Shown one piece after another: positions 1-8,374 of a stretch of DNA of 64,000 nt. The notes under the pieces were generated by a model. It was not told the origin of the DNA. It did no database searches and worked only from the letters and a program-made list of their open reading frames with translations. Position 1 is the stretch's first letter; every line of letters begins with the position of its first letter. This stretch comes from Clostridium oryzae (GTDB taxonomy: Bacteria; Bacillota; Clostridia; Clostridiales; Clostridiaceae): the NCBI RefSeq assembly GCF_002029235.1, contig NZ_MZGV01000001.1, positions 62,001 to 126,000 on the forward strand. Reading direction: 5' to 3'. The translations under genes and the position numbers were made by a program.

Positions 1-1
1 T

Positions 2-424
2 GATTTGAGATATAGTCCAGCCGTTACGTTAGTGGAAAGTCTTTTAGCGAAAGGCTTTAATGTTAAGATATACGATAAAAATGTTAAGGTATCAGATTTA
101 ATTGGTGAAAATAGAGAGTATATTGAGAAAAGAATACCGCACATTCAAGGACTAATAACAGACAGGCTTCAATATGTTATTGAAAATTCAGAGCTCATAG
201 TGATAGTAAACAAAGAGAAGGAATTTGAGAATGTGCTGGAAAAATGCAAGCATAAAATAGTGATTGATCTTGTAAGAATGTGGGATGAAGTTCAATACGA
301 TGGAATATATGAAGGTATAAGCTGGAGTGGTATAAATAGATGCAATTTATCAGATAAAGCTTTGCTTGAGAAAAAAATAAACGAGTACAGCAGTGAGCAT
401 GATTTCAGTAATGAGAAAGCTTAA
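2..424 (+). CDS. Nucleotide-sugar dehydrogenase, C-terminal part (gene cut by window start)
   Basis: The reading frame is open from the first bases and reads D-L-R-Y-S-P-A-V, the start of the C-terminal NAD-binding domain of the UDP-glucose/GDP-mannose 6-dehydrogenase family (usual form DDxRxSPAxxLI). About 140 residues are present. The V-K-I-Y-D strand and the final helix-strand pattern fit the family, but the N-terminal Rossmann domain and the catalytic cysteine lie outside the window. The family oxidises a nucleotide sugar to its uronic acid with two NAD+ in the cytoplasm. Which sugar is used cannot be told from this part. The surface-polymer genes downstream suggest it supplies a uronic acid to that polymer. 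Confidence 0.8.
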   Translation, partial: DLRYSPAVTLVESLLAKGFNVKIYDKNVKVSDLIGENREYIEKRIPHIQGLITDRLQYVIENSELIVIVNKEKEFENVLEKCKHKIVIDLVRMWDEVQYDGIYEGISWSGINRCNLSDKALLEKKINEYSSEHDFSNEKA

Positions 425-446
425 AGTTACAGGAATATTTGTATAA

Positions 447-547
447 TTTCATATCAGCACTTGATTTATACATGTGTCTGAATTTCAATTGACGGAAATA
501 TCGGCACATGTATAAATTATTCTGAAATATTTTTAGCAGATATGAAA
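447..547. repeat. Nested inverted repeat between dehydrogenase and glycosyltransferase
   Basis: Two nested perfect inverted repeats share a centre. The inner 12-bp arms (465-476 and 505-516) read tttatacatgtg / cacatgtataaa. The outer 9-bp arms (447-455 and 539-547) read tttcatatc / gatatgaaa. The structure can form an RNA hairpin or a cruciform. No long T-run follows, so it is not a classical terminator. Its function is unknown. Confidence 0.6.
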
Positions 548-575
548 AATCAATCGTAAAAAAGGTGTGTAAGTT

Positions 576-1640
576 ATGGATAGAGTGCTGTTTAGTATTA
601 TAGTACCAGTATATAATACAGAAAAATATGTATATAAAACTATTAATAGCATTATAAATCAGAGCTTTAAAGACTTTGAGGCAATACTTATTAATGACGG
701 TTCCTGTGATAATTCTATTGCCATTGCTGAAAGCCTTTTGCTGGATTCAAAGATAAATTACAAAATAGTTAATCAGAAGCATAAGGGAGTTAGTGCGGCT
801 AGAAATGAAGGAATAGCTGTTTCGCAGGGGAAGTATTTGTACTTCCTAGATTCAGATGATTATGTAGATTACAACCTTCTAGAGATGGCAGCAAGTGAAA
901 TAGATAACAGGGAACCTGACATAGTATTTTGGAATTTCGATAAAGTGGATGAAAATTATAACGTTGTAAGAAGGTATAATCAAAACTTTATCACTCATCT
1001 TGAACAGCTTACAGGCGAGCAGCTTTTTATAAACGTACTAAAGGAAAAGGTAAATTTTCAGATATCTTCTGCTGTTTATAAAAAAAGGATTATTGAAGAA
1101 AACAATATAAGGTTTTATGAGAACTGTGGAAGCGGTGAAGATGAGGAATTTTATCTTAAGGTAATATACAAAGCTGAGAGAACCTTGTATATTGACGAAG
1201 ATTTTTTTCATCATATAATAAGAAAAAATACTGTAAATAGCTGCATAGCTATAAGTAATGCTGCAGCATTTGAAACATTTAACAGGTTAGCTAAATACCT
1301 GGAGAACCTTCATGCAGATAAGAATTTTGTATGGATGGTGATATATAACAAATGTCCTAAAGAGATAATATTCAGCTGCAATAGAATTATTAATAGAATG
1401 GAAACAAACAGAAAGAACATAGATATACCAGTAGATGAAAATATGAAAAAGTGCCTTAAGCGATTTAAAATGTGGCAGTTCAGCTTAAAAGAATTAAAAT
1501 GTTATATCGGTATTCGTATATTTCTGTTAAACAAAGATATTTATGTAGCTCTATATAAGCATGTTGGAAAGCTGAGAAGATTTCCGGCATTTTCTATTTT
1601 AATTGAAAGGAAGATGATGATATTATGGAGAAGAGAATAG
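576..1640 (+). CDS. Family 2 glycosyltransferase (GT-A fold)
   Basis: A 354-residue inverting glycosyltransferase. The GT-A nucleotide-binding start I-I-V-P-V-Y-N-T is at residues 8-15, N-D-G-S at 40-43 and the metal-binding L-D-S-D-D at 91-95, followed by the acidic catalytic region G-S-G-E-D-E-E. The C-terminal 100 residues are basic and lack a clear membrane anchor. The family transfers a sugar from a nucleotide donor on the cytoplasmic face of the membrane. Donor and acceptor cannot be read from sequence. The ATG at 576 follows an AAGGTG ribosome site. The last 16 bases overlap the next gene, so the two are probably translated together. Confidence 0.9.
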   Translation: MDRVLFSIIVPVYNTEKYVYKTINSIINQSFKDFEAILINDGSCDNSIAIAESLLLDSKINYKIVNQKHKGVSAARNEGIAVSQGKYLYFLDSDDYVDYNLLEMAASEIDNREPDIVFWNFDKVDENYNVVRRYNQNFITHLEQLTGEQLFINVLKEKVNFQISSAVYKKRIIEENNIRFYENCGSGEDEEFYLKVIYKAERTLYIDEDFFHHIIRKNTVNSCIAISNAAAFETFNRLAKYLENLHADKNFVWMVIYNKCPKEIIFSCNRIINRMETNRKNIDIPVDENMKKCLKRFKMWQFSLKELKCYIGIRIFLLNKDIYVALYKHVGKLRRFPAFSILIERKMMILWRRE

Positions 1641-1924
1641 AGGTAAATTCTACAGTAAAGCAGAATAAACATATAAATGTGACAGATTGCGATGGAGAAA
1701 AAGCAATGCTAAGTATGAAGAGCGAAAAATATTTCATTATGAATAAAATAGGCAGCAGGATATGGGACATGATTAGTGAGCCCATAACTGTAAATGATGT
1801 GATACTAAAGCTTATAAATGAATATCATCTTGACTATAATCATTGTGAAGAAATTGTACTTGAATTCTTAAACCTTTTGGATAAAGAAGACATAGTTGTA
1901 AAAGTTGATACAATAAGGCAATAA
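1625..1924 (+). CDS. PqqD-family small protein
   Basis: A 99-residue protein of the PqqD winged-helix fold (RiPP-recognition-element type). The pattern S-E-K-Y-F-I-M-N-K-I-G-S-R-I-W-D is the family core, followed by a helical region that ends in F-L-N-L-L-D-K-E-D-I-V. PqqD proteins bind precursor peptides for a radical-SAM or other modifying enzyme, but no such enzyme is visible here. Stand-alone PqqD-like proteins also occur in surface-polysaccharide loci, where their role is not known. The gene overlaps the preceding glycosyltransferase by 16 nt. The family call is firm; the function is open. Confidence 0.75.
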   Translation: MEKRIEVNSTVKQNKHINVTDCDGEKAMLSMKSEKYFIMNKIGSRIWDMISEPITVNDVILKLINEYHLDYNHCEEIVLEFLNLLDKEDIVVKVDTIRQ

Positions 1925-1931
1925 GTTTTCA

Positions 1932-1960
1932 TTTACCATCAGTATATTTTGTAATATAAT
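1932..1960 (+). promoter_or_regulatory. Promoter for the 31-residue membrane peptide gene
   Basis: The -35 is TTTACC (1932-1937), the spacer is 17 nt, and the -10 is a perfect TATAAT (1955-1960). The start codon lies 38 nt beyond the -10. This is a good sigma-A-type match. Confidence 0.6.
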
Positions 1961-1997
1961 ATAGTGAATAGCAAAATATACATAAAGAGGTTTTATT

Positions 1998-2093
1998 ATG
2001 GTAAAAGCGATAATAGCAATAGCGGTTATATTTACTATTATATTGATGTTATCCTTGGCGAAAGCTGCAGGAAAAGACAAGTATAAGGACTAA
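1998..2093 (+). CDS. 31-residue single-span membrane peptide
   Basis: This short ORF starts at ATG 1998 after an AAAGAGG ribosome site (1984-1990) and its own promoter. The product begins M-V-K-A-I-I-A-I-A-V, has one hydrophobic stretch of about 20 residues and ends in a charged tail G-K-D-K-Y-K-D. It is therefore probably a small membrane protein with its C-terminus outside the bilayer. No family is recognised. It follows the PqqD-like gene, which raises but does not show the idea of a peptide partner. Confidence 0.5.
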   Translation: MVKAIIAIAVIFTIILMLSLAKAAGKDKYKD

Positions 2094-2110
2094 AATTGTT
2101 GGTAAGTGAA

Positions 2111-2164
2111 AATTCGCGGCGGTGATAGAAATGGAAATCTACCGAATCGTTGAATTTCTTTTTT
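2111..2164 (+). terminator. Possible imperfect hairpin followed by T-rich run
   Basis: Between 2111 and 2160 the segments gaaaattcg and cgttgaatttc, and cggt and accg, can pair with bulges. A T-rich run (ttctttttt) follows. This could end the small-peptide transcript. The pairing is imperfect. The rest of 2094-2385 shows no gene or known riboswitch. Confidence 0.35.
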
Positions 2165-2385
2165 GTTCTAGACAATTAAACTGTAATTATGTATAATAAA
2201 TGTTGTTGTAACTTTAAGGATGATTTAGATTGGCTTGTCTCTTTATTTTGACAGGCTTTTTATATAACTTTGATTAGGTATCATTGTTTTTTCACAACCT
2301 GTATTTTTAGTTTGGGAGTCCTTTTAACTATGTCCTCTATATGTTCATGTCCAAATTAGAAAATAAAATTATAAGGTGAGGAATT

Positions 2386-3813
2386 ATGATAAGAAAAAAT
2401 GAAAAGCTTATAAACAGAACGCAATTTGTGCTTGATATTGTTGTATTAATTTTTGCATTTTTAATAACATGGTATGCCATGTTTGGATTACACTTATTTT
2501 CGAATATTTTGGCTGGAAGACTAAGCTTTTATGTTTATTTTAAAGTGATACTTCTAATGTTGCCTATATACATAATAGCATTTAACTTTTTCAATTTATA
2601 TGCACCCTTCAGATATAGTCAGAAGACAGAACAGATATACCGCATAATAGAGGCAAATTCAATAGCTACATTAATTTTTGTCGTTGTACTATATTTTTCG
2701 AAGATGATGCACTATTCTAGAGGTCTGCTTATTATCTTCTATTTAATTTCCAATATTTTATTAATCTCTGAAAGAATTATACTGATTAATGTAATGAAAT
2801 CCATGAGAAAAAAGGGAATAAATCTTAAGCATATAGTAATTATAGGCTGTAATGATCTTACTCTTGAACTTTTGGAAAGACTTTCCAGGAACAAACAGTG
2901 GGGGTATTCTCTTCTTGCAATTTTTAAAGAAAATGGGGATAAACCGTTAAGTTCTGAGCTAAGTTCTAACGAATTAATTAGAAAATATAAAAAATATAAT
3001 ATAGACGAGCTTGAAAATTATCTAAAAAAGAATAAAATAGATGAAGTATTCATAACACTAAGATTAAAAGATTATGAAAAGCTGAACCAAATGATAGATA
3101 AGTGTGAAGCACATGGAGTACGAGCATCAATAATTCCTGATTATTTCAGGTATATACCAGCAAAGCCTTATGTAGATGAAATGGATGACCTACCAGTTAT
3201 TAACATAAGATATATACCGTTAGATGAACCTATAAATAAGTTCTTAAAGAGAATGTTTGATATAGTTATCTCCTTATTATGTATATTAATTTTTTCACCT
3301 ATTATGATTATCGTAGCTTTAAGCGTAAAGTTAACCTCTCCTGGACCAATTATTTTTAAACAGGAAAGGGTTGGACTTAATAAAAAGAAGTTCAATATGT
3401 ATAAGTTTAGGTCAATGAAACAGATAGATGAAAAAGTCAACGAGAAGATGTGGACAAAATCAAATGATCCTAGGAAGACAAAGCTAGGTACATTCATAAG
3501 AAAAACCAGTATGGATGAACTTCCACAGCTTTTTAACGTATTAAAAGGTGATATGAGTCTTATAGGACCTAGACCAGAAAGACCATTCTTCGTTCAAGAA
3601 TTTCAAAAGACCATTCCAAAATACATGGTTAAGCATCAGGTCAGGCCGGGTATGACAGGCTGGGCTCAGGTAAATGGCTGGAGGGGCGATACATCTATTG
3701 AAAAAAGGATAGAATGTGATATATACTATATTGAAAATTGGTCACTGCTTTTGGATATAAAAATTTTATTTCTAACAGTTGCCAGAGGCTTTGTGAATAA
3801 AAATGCATATTAG
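2386..3813 (+). CDS. Undecaprenyl-phosphate sugar phosphotransferase (WcaJ/EpsL-like, long form)
   Basis: A 475-residue polyprenyl glycosylphosphotransferase. About four or five hydrophobic segments fill the first 130 residues. A CoA-binding-like domain (H-I-V-I-I-G-C) lies in the middle. From about residue 285 comes the catalytic bacterial sugar-transferase domain: a membrane hairpin F-D-I-V-I-S-L-L, then F-K-Q-E-R-V-G, Y-K-F-R-S-M and G-D-M-S-L-I-G-P-R-P-E. The family loads the first sugar-1-phosphate onto undecaprenyl phosphate, which starts polymer assembly at the inner face of the membrane. It sits just before an ABC exporter pair, fitting export of a lipid-linked polymer. A second, short enzyme of the same class lies at 53351-53962. 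Confidence 0.9.
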   Translation: MIRKNEKLINRTQFVLDIVVLIFAFLITWYAMFGLHLFSNILAGRLSFYVYFKVILLMLPIYIIAFNFFNLYAPFRYSQKTEQIYRIIEANSIATLIFVVVLYFSKMMHYSRGLLIIFYLISNILLISERIILINVMKSMRKKGINLKHIVIIGCNDLTLELLERLSRNKQWGYSLLAIFKENGDKPLSSELSSNELIRKYKKYNIDELENYLKKNKIDEVFITLRLKDYEKLNQMIDKCEAHGVRASIIPDYFRYIPAKPYVDEMDDLPVINIRYIPLDEPINKFLKRMFDIVISLLCILIFSPIMIIVALSVKLTSPGPIIFKQERVGLNKKKFNMYKFRSMKQIDEKVNEKMWTKSNDPRKTKLGTFIRKTSMDELPQLFNVLKGDMSLIGPRPERPFFVQEFQKTIPKYMVKHQVRPGMTGWAQVNGWRGDTSIEKRIECDIYYIENWSLLLDIKILFLTVARGFVNKNAY

Positions 3814-3842
3814 ATATAGTCTTAATAAAATGAGGTGTTTTT

Positions 3843-4631
3843 TTGGAAGCTAATATTAAAAATTTTCTAAAATACAGAAATTTGCTATGGGAAATGGTAA
3901 AGAGAGATATAAAGAAAAAATACAAAAATTCTTTCTTGGGAATACTTTGGAGTGTTATAAACCCTCTGTTAATGATGCTAGTACTTACTTACGTGTTTAC
4001 AGCAGTATTTCACAAAAATAAGATAACTCACTTTGCAGTCTACATTTTATCTGCAAGATTGTTGTATACATTTTTTGCTGATGCAACTAAATTTGCAATG
4101 AAATCAATTGTTCAGAATAGATCATTGATAAAAAAAGTATATATACCTAAATATATTTTCCCATTATCAAAGATATGCTCTACATTTATAATATTTTTGA
4201 TATCCTTTATTCCGCTTATAGGAGTTATGCTGTATTATAGAGTGGAAATAAATGCAGATACCTTTAAAGGCTTAATTGCACTGGTATTTTTATTCTTTAT
4301 AAGTACAGGTATAGGACTTATTTTAAGTACTGTAAATGTGTTTTTCAGAGATATGGAGCATCTTTATTCAGTACTGCTTACAATGATAATGTATATGTCA
4401 GCAATCTTTTATCCTGTTAAGAATGTGGAAAAACTCCTGAGAGTTTTAAAACTAAATCCGATATTTGATTGTATTTGGATATTCAGATATTATATATTAC
4501 AGGATCCTAGCGCAGTATCAGTGCCAGATAGTCATGTGTTTTTGAGATGTATAATATATTCTGTAGTTTATGTTGGTTTGGGTGTATATCTATTTAAAAA
4601 GAATCAAGATAAATTTATATTCAATATATAA
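3843..4631 (+). CDS. tagG: Polysaccharide/teichoic acid ABC exporter, permease
   Basis: A 262-residue ABC-2-type membrane protein with six predicted spans. Its N-terminus (R-D-I-K-K-K-Y-K-N-S-F-L-G-I-L-W) is the hallmark of the TagG/TarG/Wzm group, which flips undecaprenyl-linked wall polymers. The start is TTG at 3843, placed 6 nt after GAGGTG; no ATG upstream in frame has a ribosome site. It is followed 21 nt later by its ATPase. The symbol is by family; the true substrate is probably the ribitol-phosphate-containing polymer encoded downstream. Confidence 0.85.
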   Translation: MEANIKNFLKYRNLLWEMVKRDIKKKYKNSFLGILWSVINPLLMMLVLTYVFTAVFHKNKITHFAVYILSARLLYTFFADATKFAMKSIVQNRSLIKKVYIPKYIFPLSKICSTFIIFLISFIPLIGVMLYYRVEINADTFKGLIALVFLFFISTGIGLILSTVNVFFRDMEHLYSVLLTMIMYMSAIFYPVKNVEKLLRVLKLNPIFDCIWIFRYYILQDPSAVSVPDSHVFLRCIIYSVVYVGLGVYLFKKNQDKFIFNI

Positions 4632-4652
4632 TTTAAGGAACGAGGAAATGTT

Positions 4653-5519
4653 ATGAGCAATAAAGTTGTGGTTAAAGTTGAGAATGTTTCAATGAAGTTC
4701 AGAATGACTACTGAAAAGATAAACTCACTGAAGCATTATTTTATAAAGAGACTAAAGAATCAGATTAAATATAACGAGTTTTGTGCTCTTCAGGATATAA
4801 ATTTTGAGATTAAAAAAGGTGAAGTCTTTGGAATAATAGGACTCAATGGAGCAGGAAAAAGTACTTTGCTTAAAATAATAGCAGGAGTTCTGAAGCCTAC
4901 TACTGGTACTGTTACACGTAAAGGAACGTTAGCTCCTTTGCTGGAGCTTGGTGCAGGCTTTGATGAAGAACTTACTGGAAGAGAGAACATAATATTAAAT
5001 GGAATGATACTTGGCTTCAGCAAGGAGTTCCTTTTGGAACATACAGATGAAATAATCGATTTTGCTGAGCTTAGAAAGTTTATAGATAGTCCGCTTAAGA
5101 ATTATTCCTCTGGTATGAAGGCAAGATTAGGTTTTGCTATCGCCACTGCCGTAAATTCAGATATACTTATAGTGGATGAAGCACTTTCTGTAGGAGATTA
5201 TAAATTCAGAAAGAAAAGCGAGCAAAAGATTAAAGACATAATAGCATCAGGAGCTACAGTAATAGTTGTTTCTCACTCCTCAACTCAGATAAATACTCTT
5301 TGTAACAGAGTTTTGTGGCTGGAAGGCGGCAGGATGAAAATGATAGGAGAAACAGAAGAGGTTTCAGATATTTATATGGAGGTTGACAAGGAGGAAAAGG
5401 CTAAAATGAAAGCCGTAACTAAAGCAGTTACAGAGGCAATGGCTGAGGCTGAACAAACTCCTCAGAAAGGAAAGACTCCAAAGAAAAAAGGTAATAAAGA
5501 GGATAGCAATAAAAAATAG
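4653..5519 (+). CDS. tagH: Polysaccharide/teichoic acid ABC exporter, ATPase
   Basis: A 288-residue ABC ATPase. The Walker A is G-L-N-G-A-G-K-S-T (about residues 63-71), the signature is Y-S-S-G-M-K-A-R-L, the Walker B is I-L-I-V-D-E-A-L-S-V-G-D, and the switch histidine is in V-V-S-H-S. The early V-S-M-K-F-R motif and G-T-L-A-P-L-L-E-L-G-A-G-F are typical of TagH/Wzt. There is no carbohydrate-binding C-terminal domain as in O-antigen Wzt; instead the last 40 residues are a low-complexity A/E/K-rich tail. It pairs with the permease just upstream. A terminator-like stem is not evident before the next gene, so all may be one operon. Confidence 0.88.
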   Translation: MSNKVVVKVENVSMKFRMTTEKINSLKHYFIKRLKNQIKYNEFCALQDINFEIKKGEVFGIIGLNGAGKSTLLKIIAGVLKPTTGTVTRKGTLAPLLELGAGFDEELTGRENIILNGMILGFSKEFLLEHTDEIIDFAELRKFIDSPLKNYSSGMKARLGFAIATAVNSDILIVDEALSVGDYKFRKKSEQKIKDIIASGATVIVVSHSSTQINTLCNRVLWLEGGRMKMIGETEEVSDIYMEVDKEEKAKMKAVTKAVTEAMAEAEQTPQKGKTPKKKGNKEDSNKK

Positions 5520-5588
5520 CAAAACCCCTAGTTAGCAATTAATGGGTTTAAATATATTAAAAATTATTAAATGAAAGAAGGAGAATGC

Positions 5589-6275
5589 ATGGGTAAGTAT
5601 AGCGTTGTTTTACTAGCTGGAGGAAAAGGTACTAGAATGAATATGGATGTTCCTAAGCAGTTTCTATTACTTTATGGAAAGCCAATTATAATGCATACTA
5701 TTGAAAGGCTGGATACTCTCAAAGAAGTAGAAGATATCGTAATAGTAAGCCCAAAACAGTACTTTGATAAAATAGACAGCATGCTTAAAAAGTTTGGCAT
5801 AAGCAAGAAGTACACATTAGCTGAAGCTGGAGCAACTAGACAGGAGTCAACTTATAATGGTCTTTTAAAGGTAGAAAACGATATAGTAATTATACATGAA
5901 GCTGCAAGACCTTTTGTTACTGCAAAAGAGTTTAAAGCAATTATTGAAGACAAAAGAGAAAATATTACTTATGGCAGTGATATTCCATTTACAGTTCTTA
6001 GAGGAACAGAATATATAGAAGGAGTACTTGAGAGAAAAGAACTTGTAAATATACAGCTTCCGCAAAAATTTAATACTGCTAAGATAGTTGAAGCACATAA
6101 GAGAGCAAGAGAAGAAGGACAACAATTTACTGAAGATGCTAGTATTTTTTATGAGTATATAGGTGAAAAAGTAGCTGTACTTAAGGGCACAGAATATAAT
6201 ATTAAAATAACTAAACCAATCGATTTAAAAATCGGAGAGATAATTTACAAAAATTATATTTTAGGAGAAGAGTGA
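5589..6275 (+). CDS. tarI: Ribitol-5-phosphate cytidylyltransferase (IspD/TarI family)
   Basis: A 228-residue nucleotidyltransferase with L-L-A-G-G-K-G-T-R-M at residues 8-17, P-K-Q-F near 24 and I-I-H-E-A-A-R-P-F-V near 100. The family makes either CDP-methylerythritol (IspD) or CDP-ribitol (TarI/Bcs1 N-domain). The neighbours decide: an SDR reductase follows with an overlapping stop/start and three CDP-polyol phosphotransferases come next, so CDP-ribitol is far more likely. ATG 5589 is chosen over the in-frame ATG at 5571 because GAAGGAG (5577-5583) sits 5 nt before it. Confidence 0.82.
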   Translation: MGKYSVVLLAGGKGTRMNMDVPKQFLLLYGKPIIMHTIERLDTLKEVEDIVIVSPKQYFDKIDSMLKKFGISKKYTLAEAGATRQESTYNGLLKVENDIVIIHEAARPFVTAKEFKAIIEDKRENITYGSDIPFTVLRGTEYIEGVLERKELVNIQLPQKFNTAKIVEAHKRAREEGQQFTEDASIFYEYIGEKVAVLKGTEYNIKITKPIDLKIGEIIYKNYILGEE

Positions 6276-6979
6276 TTAATATGAGTACTTGTATAATAAC
6301 TGGTGCCAGCAGAGGCATAGGAAGACAGATAGCTGTAAAACTTAGTGAGAGCAAAAATATAGATAATTTTGTAATTATTTCAAGAGGCAAGAAGGCACTT
6401 GAAGAAACTTATGAAATGATGAATAAAGAAAAGAAAATAAAAATCTATGCAGTAGATCTTGAAAATTTGGACGTAGCAAAAGAACTTATTGAAGAGGTAG
6501 CAAAGGAATACGGAACTATAGATTATCTTGTAAACTGTGCAGGATATGCAGATCCTCAGCCGCTGCTTGAGACTTCAGTTGAAAATTGGAATAAGACATT
6601 TGCAGTAAATGTAACCTCAATGTTTTTCATTATAAGAGAAGTAGTAAAGGTAATGAAAAAGACAGGCGGAAAGATACTTAATATAGCATCAACAGCAGGT
6701 TCAAGTGCAAGACCAGGCTGGCTTGCATACGCAGCATCAAAAGCAGCTGTAATAAGCATATCAAAGACACTTTCAGCAGAACTTCAGGAATATGGAATAA
6801 AAGTATATTGTATTTCTCCTGGAAGATGCGCAACTGAACTTAGAAAGATACTTGCACCAGATGAAGATCCTACAACAATAATGCAACCTGAAGATGTAGC
6901 TGTAGTAGTAAGAAATCTACTGTCAGATATGGGAGATTGCTTGGATGGCCAGGACATTACCATAAGACAGCAGGTTTAA
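6272..6979 (+). CDS. SDR-family ribulose-5-phosphate reductase (Bcs1 C-domain-like)
   Basis: A 235-residue short-chain dehydrogenase with the cofactor motif G-A-S-R-G-I-G (residues 11-17), N-C-A-G-Y near 90, and the catalytic Y-A-A-S-K near 152. In Haemophilus Bcs1 and Acs1 an IspD-like domain is fused to an SDR domain, and the fusion turns ribulose-5-P into CDP-ribitol. Here the two parts are separate but overlapping genes (TGA/GTG overlap at 6272-6275). This argues that the SDR is the NADPH-dependent ribitol-phosphate-forming step; typical TarJ reductases are of the unrelated MDR type. The start is either GTG 6272 or ATG 6281, and the AGGAG at 6263-6267 suits neither perfectly. Confidence 0.75.
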   Translation: MINMSTCIITGASRGIGRQIAVKLSESKNIDNFVIISRGKKALEETYEMMNKEKKIKIYAVDLENLDVAKELIEEVAKEYGTIDYLVNCAGYADPQPLLETSVENWNKTFAVNVTSMFFIIREVVKVMKKTGGKILNIASTAGSSARPGWLAYAASKAAVISISKTLSAELQEYGIKVYCISPGRCATELRKILAPDEDPTTIMQPEDVAVVVRNLLSDMGDCLDGQDITIRQQV

Positions 6980-7007
6980 TGGCTTTATAGAATGGGGAAC
7001 GGGTGAA

Positions 7008-8231
7008 ATGAAAAAATCAGCGACTAAAAAATTTATTATAAGAGCCTTTAGAAGGATTAAGAAGACCATAGTTTTAATTATTTATGATCTATCTGCACTC
7101 TCTATAAGGGATAAGAATATGATAGTTTTTGGTTCACAGAATGGTACAGATATAGGTGATAATCCTAAGTTTTTATATAATGAAATAAAGAAAAGAGCTA
7201 TATACAGACTAATTTGGATTTTAAAAGATAAAGAGAACGTAAGAAAAAATCAATCACTAGGCTATGAATGTTACTATCATAAGTCACTTAAAGGCATATA
7301 CTATCAGCTTAAAGCCAAATATTTTATACATTCTCATTCGATAAACAATGATTTTGCTAATATGTTTTTAGGCGGAGCAACCTCCATATTAACATGGCAT
7401 GGTGTTGGCCTTAAAAAGGCATGGGGTGCCAATAAAAGAACATATTCTTACAAGGCAGTTCATGAGAAGAATCCTATAAAAAGGTATGTTAAGCTTGGCT
7501 TTTGTAAAGTTAATCAGGCTAGACATAATTATGTTATTTCTACTAGCCCTAGGGTATCTTCGTATTACCCTGAAACTTTCCTAACTAAGGAAGAGAATGT
7601 TATTGAACTTGGCCAAGCAAGAAATGATATCTTCTTTAAAGAGGATGAAATCAGCAATGCATATTTGGATTTCATGAGAGATAATAGAGTAATCCTATAT
7701 ATGCCTACTCACAGAAATAAAGGCAAGAGTGACAGCGGTGTTGAAGAGGTATTAGATTTCGAAAGGCTTGAGGCTTTTTGTGAAAAATACAATTACAAAT
7801 TTGTAATAAAAGCTCATATTTATAGTCATATATCGCTGGATGAAAATTATGACAATATAATCGATGCTAGCGAATGGAATATAGATGCACAGCTGCTTCT
7901 TAAATATGCAGATGTACTTATAACGGATTATTCCAGCTGCTATACAGACTATTTAATGTTAGATAGGCCGGTTATTTTCTATTGTTATGATTATAATAAG
8001 TATATAAGAAAAGACAGAGAAATGTATTTTGAATATGATGATGTAACTCCGGGTGAGAAGGTAAGAAGTTTTGAAAATCTCATGACTGTTCTTAATTTTA
8101 CAGCAGTTGGCGGTGACTTTTTTAAAGCCGAGCGAAAGAGGGTACTTGATATATTTTATTCTCCTGAAAATCAAGGCAGAGTTACTGAAAAGCAGGTTGA
8201 TTATATTTTAACTAATATAATAAAAAGATAA
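7008..8231 (+). CDS. CDP-polyol phosphotransferase (TarL/TarK/TagF-like), copy 1
   Basis: A 407-residue CDP-glycerol/ribitol phosphotransferase of the Glyphos_transf family. The family histidine motifs are present: H-S-H-S-I-N-N-D near residue 117 and T-W-H-G-V-G near 137. The C-terminal T-D-Y-S-S-C-Y-T-D-Y-L and R-P-V-I-F-Y are the donor-binding block. A basic, amphipathic N-terminus probably docks on the membrane. The family adds polyol-phosphate units from CDP-ribitol or CDP-glycerol to a lipid-linked polymer. The CDP-ribitol genes just upstream point to ribitol. It is closely similar along its whole length to the next gene, so the pair looks like a recent tandem duplication. Confidence 0.85.
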   Translation: MKKSATKKFIIRAFRRIKKTIVLIIYDLSALSIRDKNMIVFGSQNGTDIGDNPKFLYNEIKKRAIYRLIWILKDKENVRKNQSLGYECYYHKSLKGIYYQLKAKYFIHSHSINNDFANMFLGGATSILTWHGVGLKKAWGANKRTYSYKAVHEKNPIKRYVKLGFCKVNQARHNYVISTSPRVSSYYPETFLTKEENVIELGQARNDIFFKEDEISNAYLDFMRDNRVILYMPTHRNKGKSDSGVEEVLDFERLEAFCEKYNYKFVIKAHIYSHISLDENYDNIIDASEWNIDAQLLLKYADVLITDYSSCYTDYLMLDRPVIFYCYDYNKYIRKDREMYFEYDDVTPGEKVRSFENLMTVLNFTAVGGDFFKAERKRVLDIFYSPENQGRVTEKQVDYILTNIIKR

Positions 8232-8285
8232 AACTTATAATGCAGAACTGTTCTAGGTTTTGCTTAATAAAAAGATTATTTTATT

Positions 8286-8332
8286 GCTCCATATCCTAAG
8301 ATAAGGCAGATTATGCATTTGGGATATGGAGC
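8286..8332. repeat. Intergenic 14-bp hairpin between the duplicated phosphotransferases
   Basis: The arm gctccatatcctaa (8286-8299) pairs with ttgggatatggagc (8319-8332), with one G-U and a 19-nt loop. No T-run follows, so a processing or attenuation role is more likely than termination. It lies in the leader of the second copy. Confidence 0.6.
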
Positions 8333-8374
8333 ATAAAGACATTTTGAGTGTCTATAGAACGGGGAAAAGTATTA

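Noticed and set aside
5571-5588. Earlier start for the cytidylyltransferase at ATG 5571
   Set aside because: The purine-rich ribosome site lies inside this stretch and serves ATG 5589.
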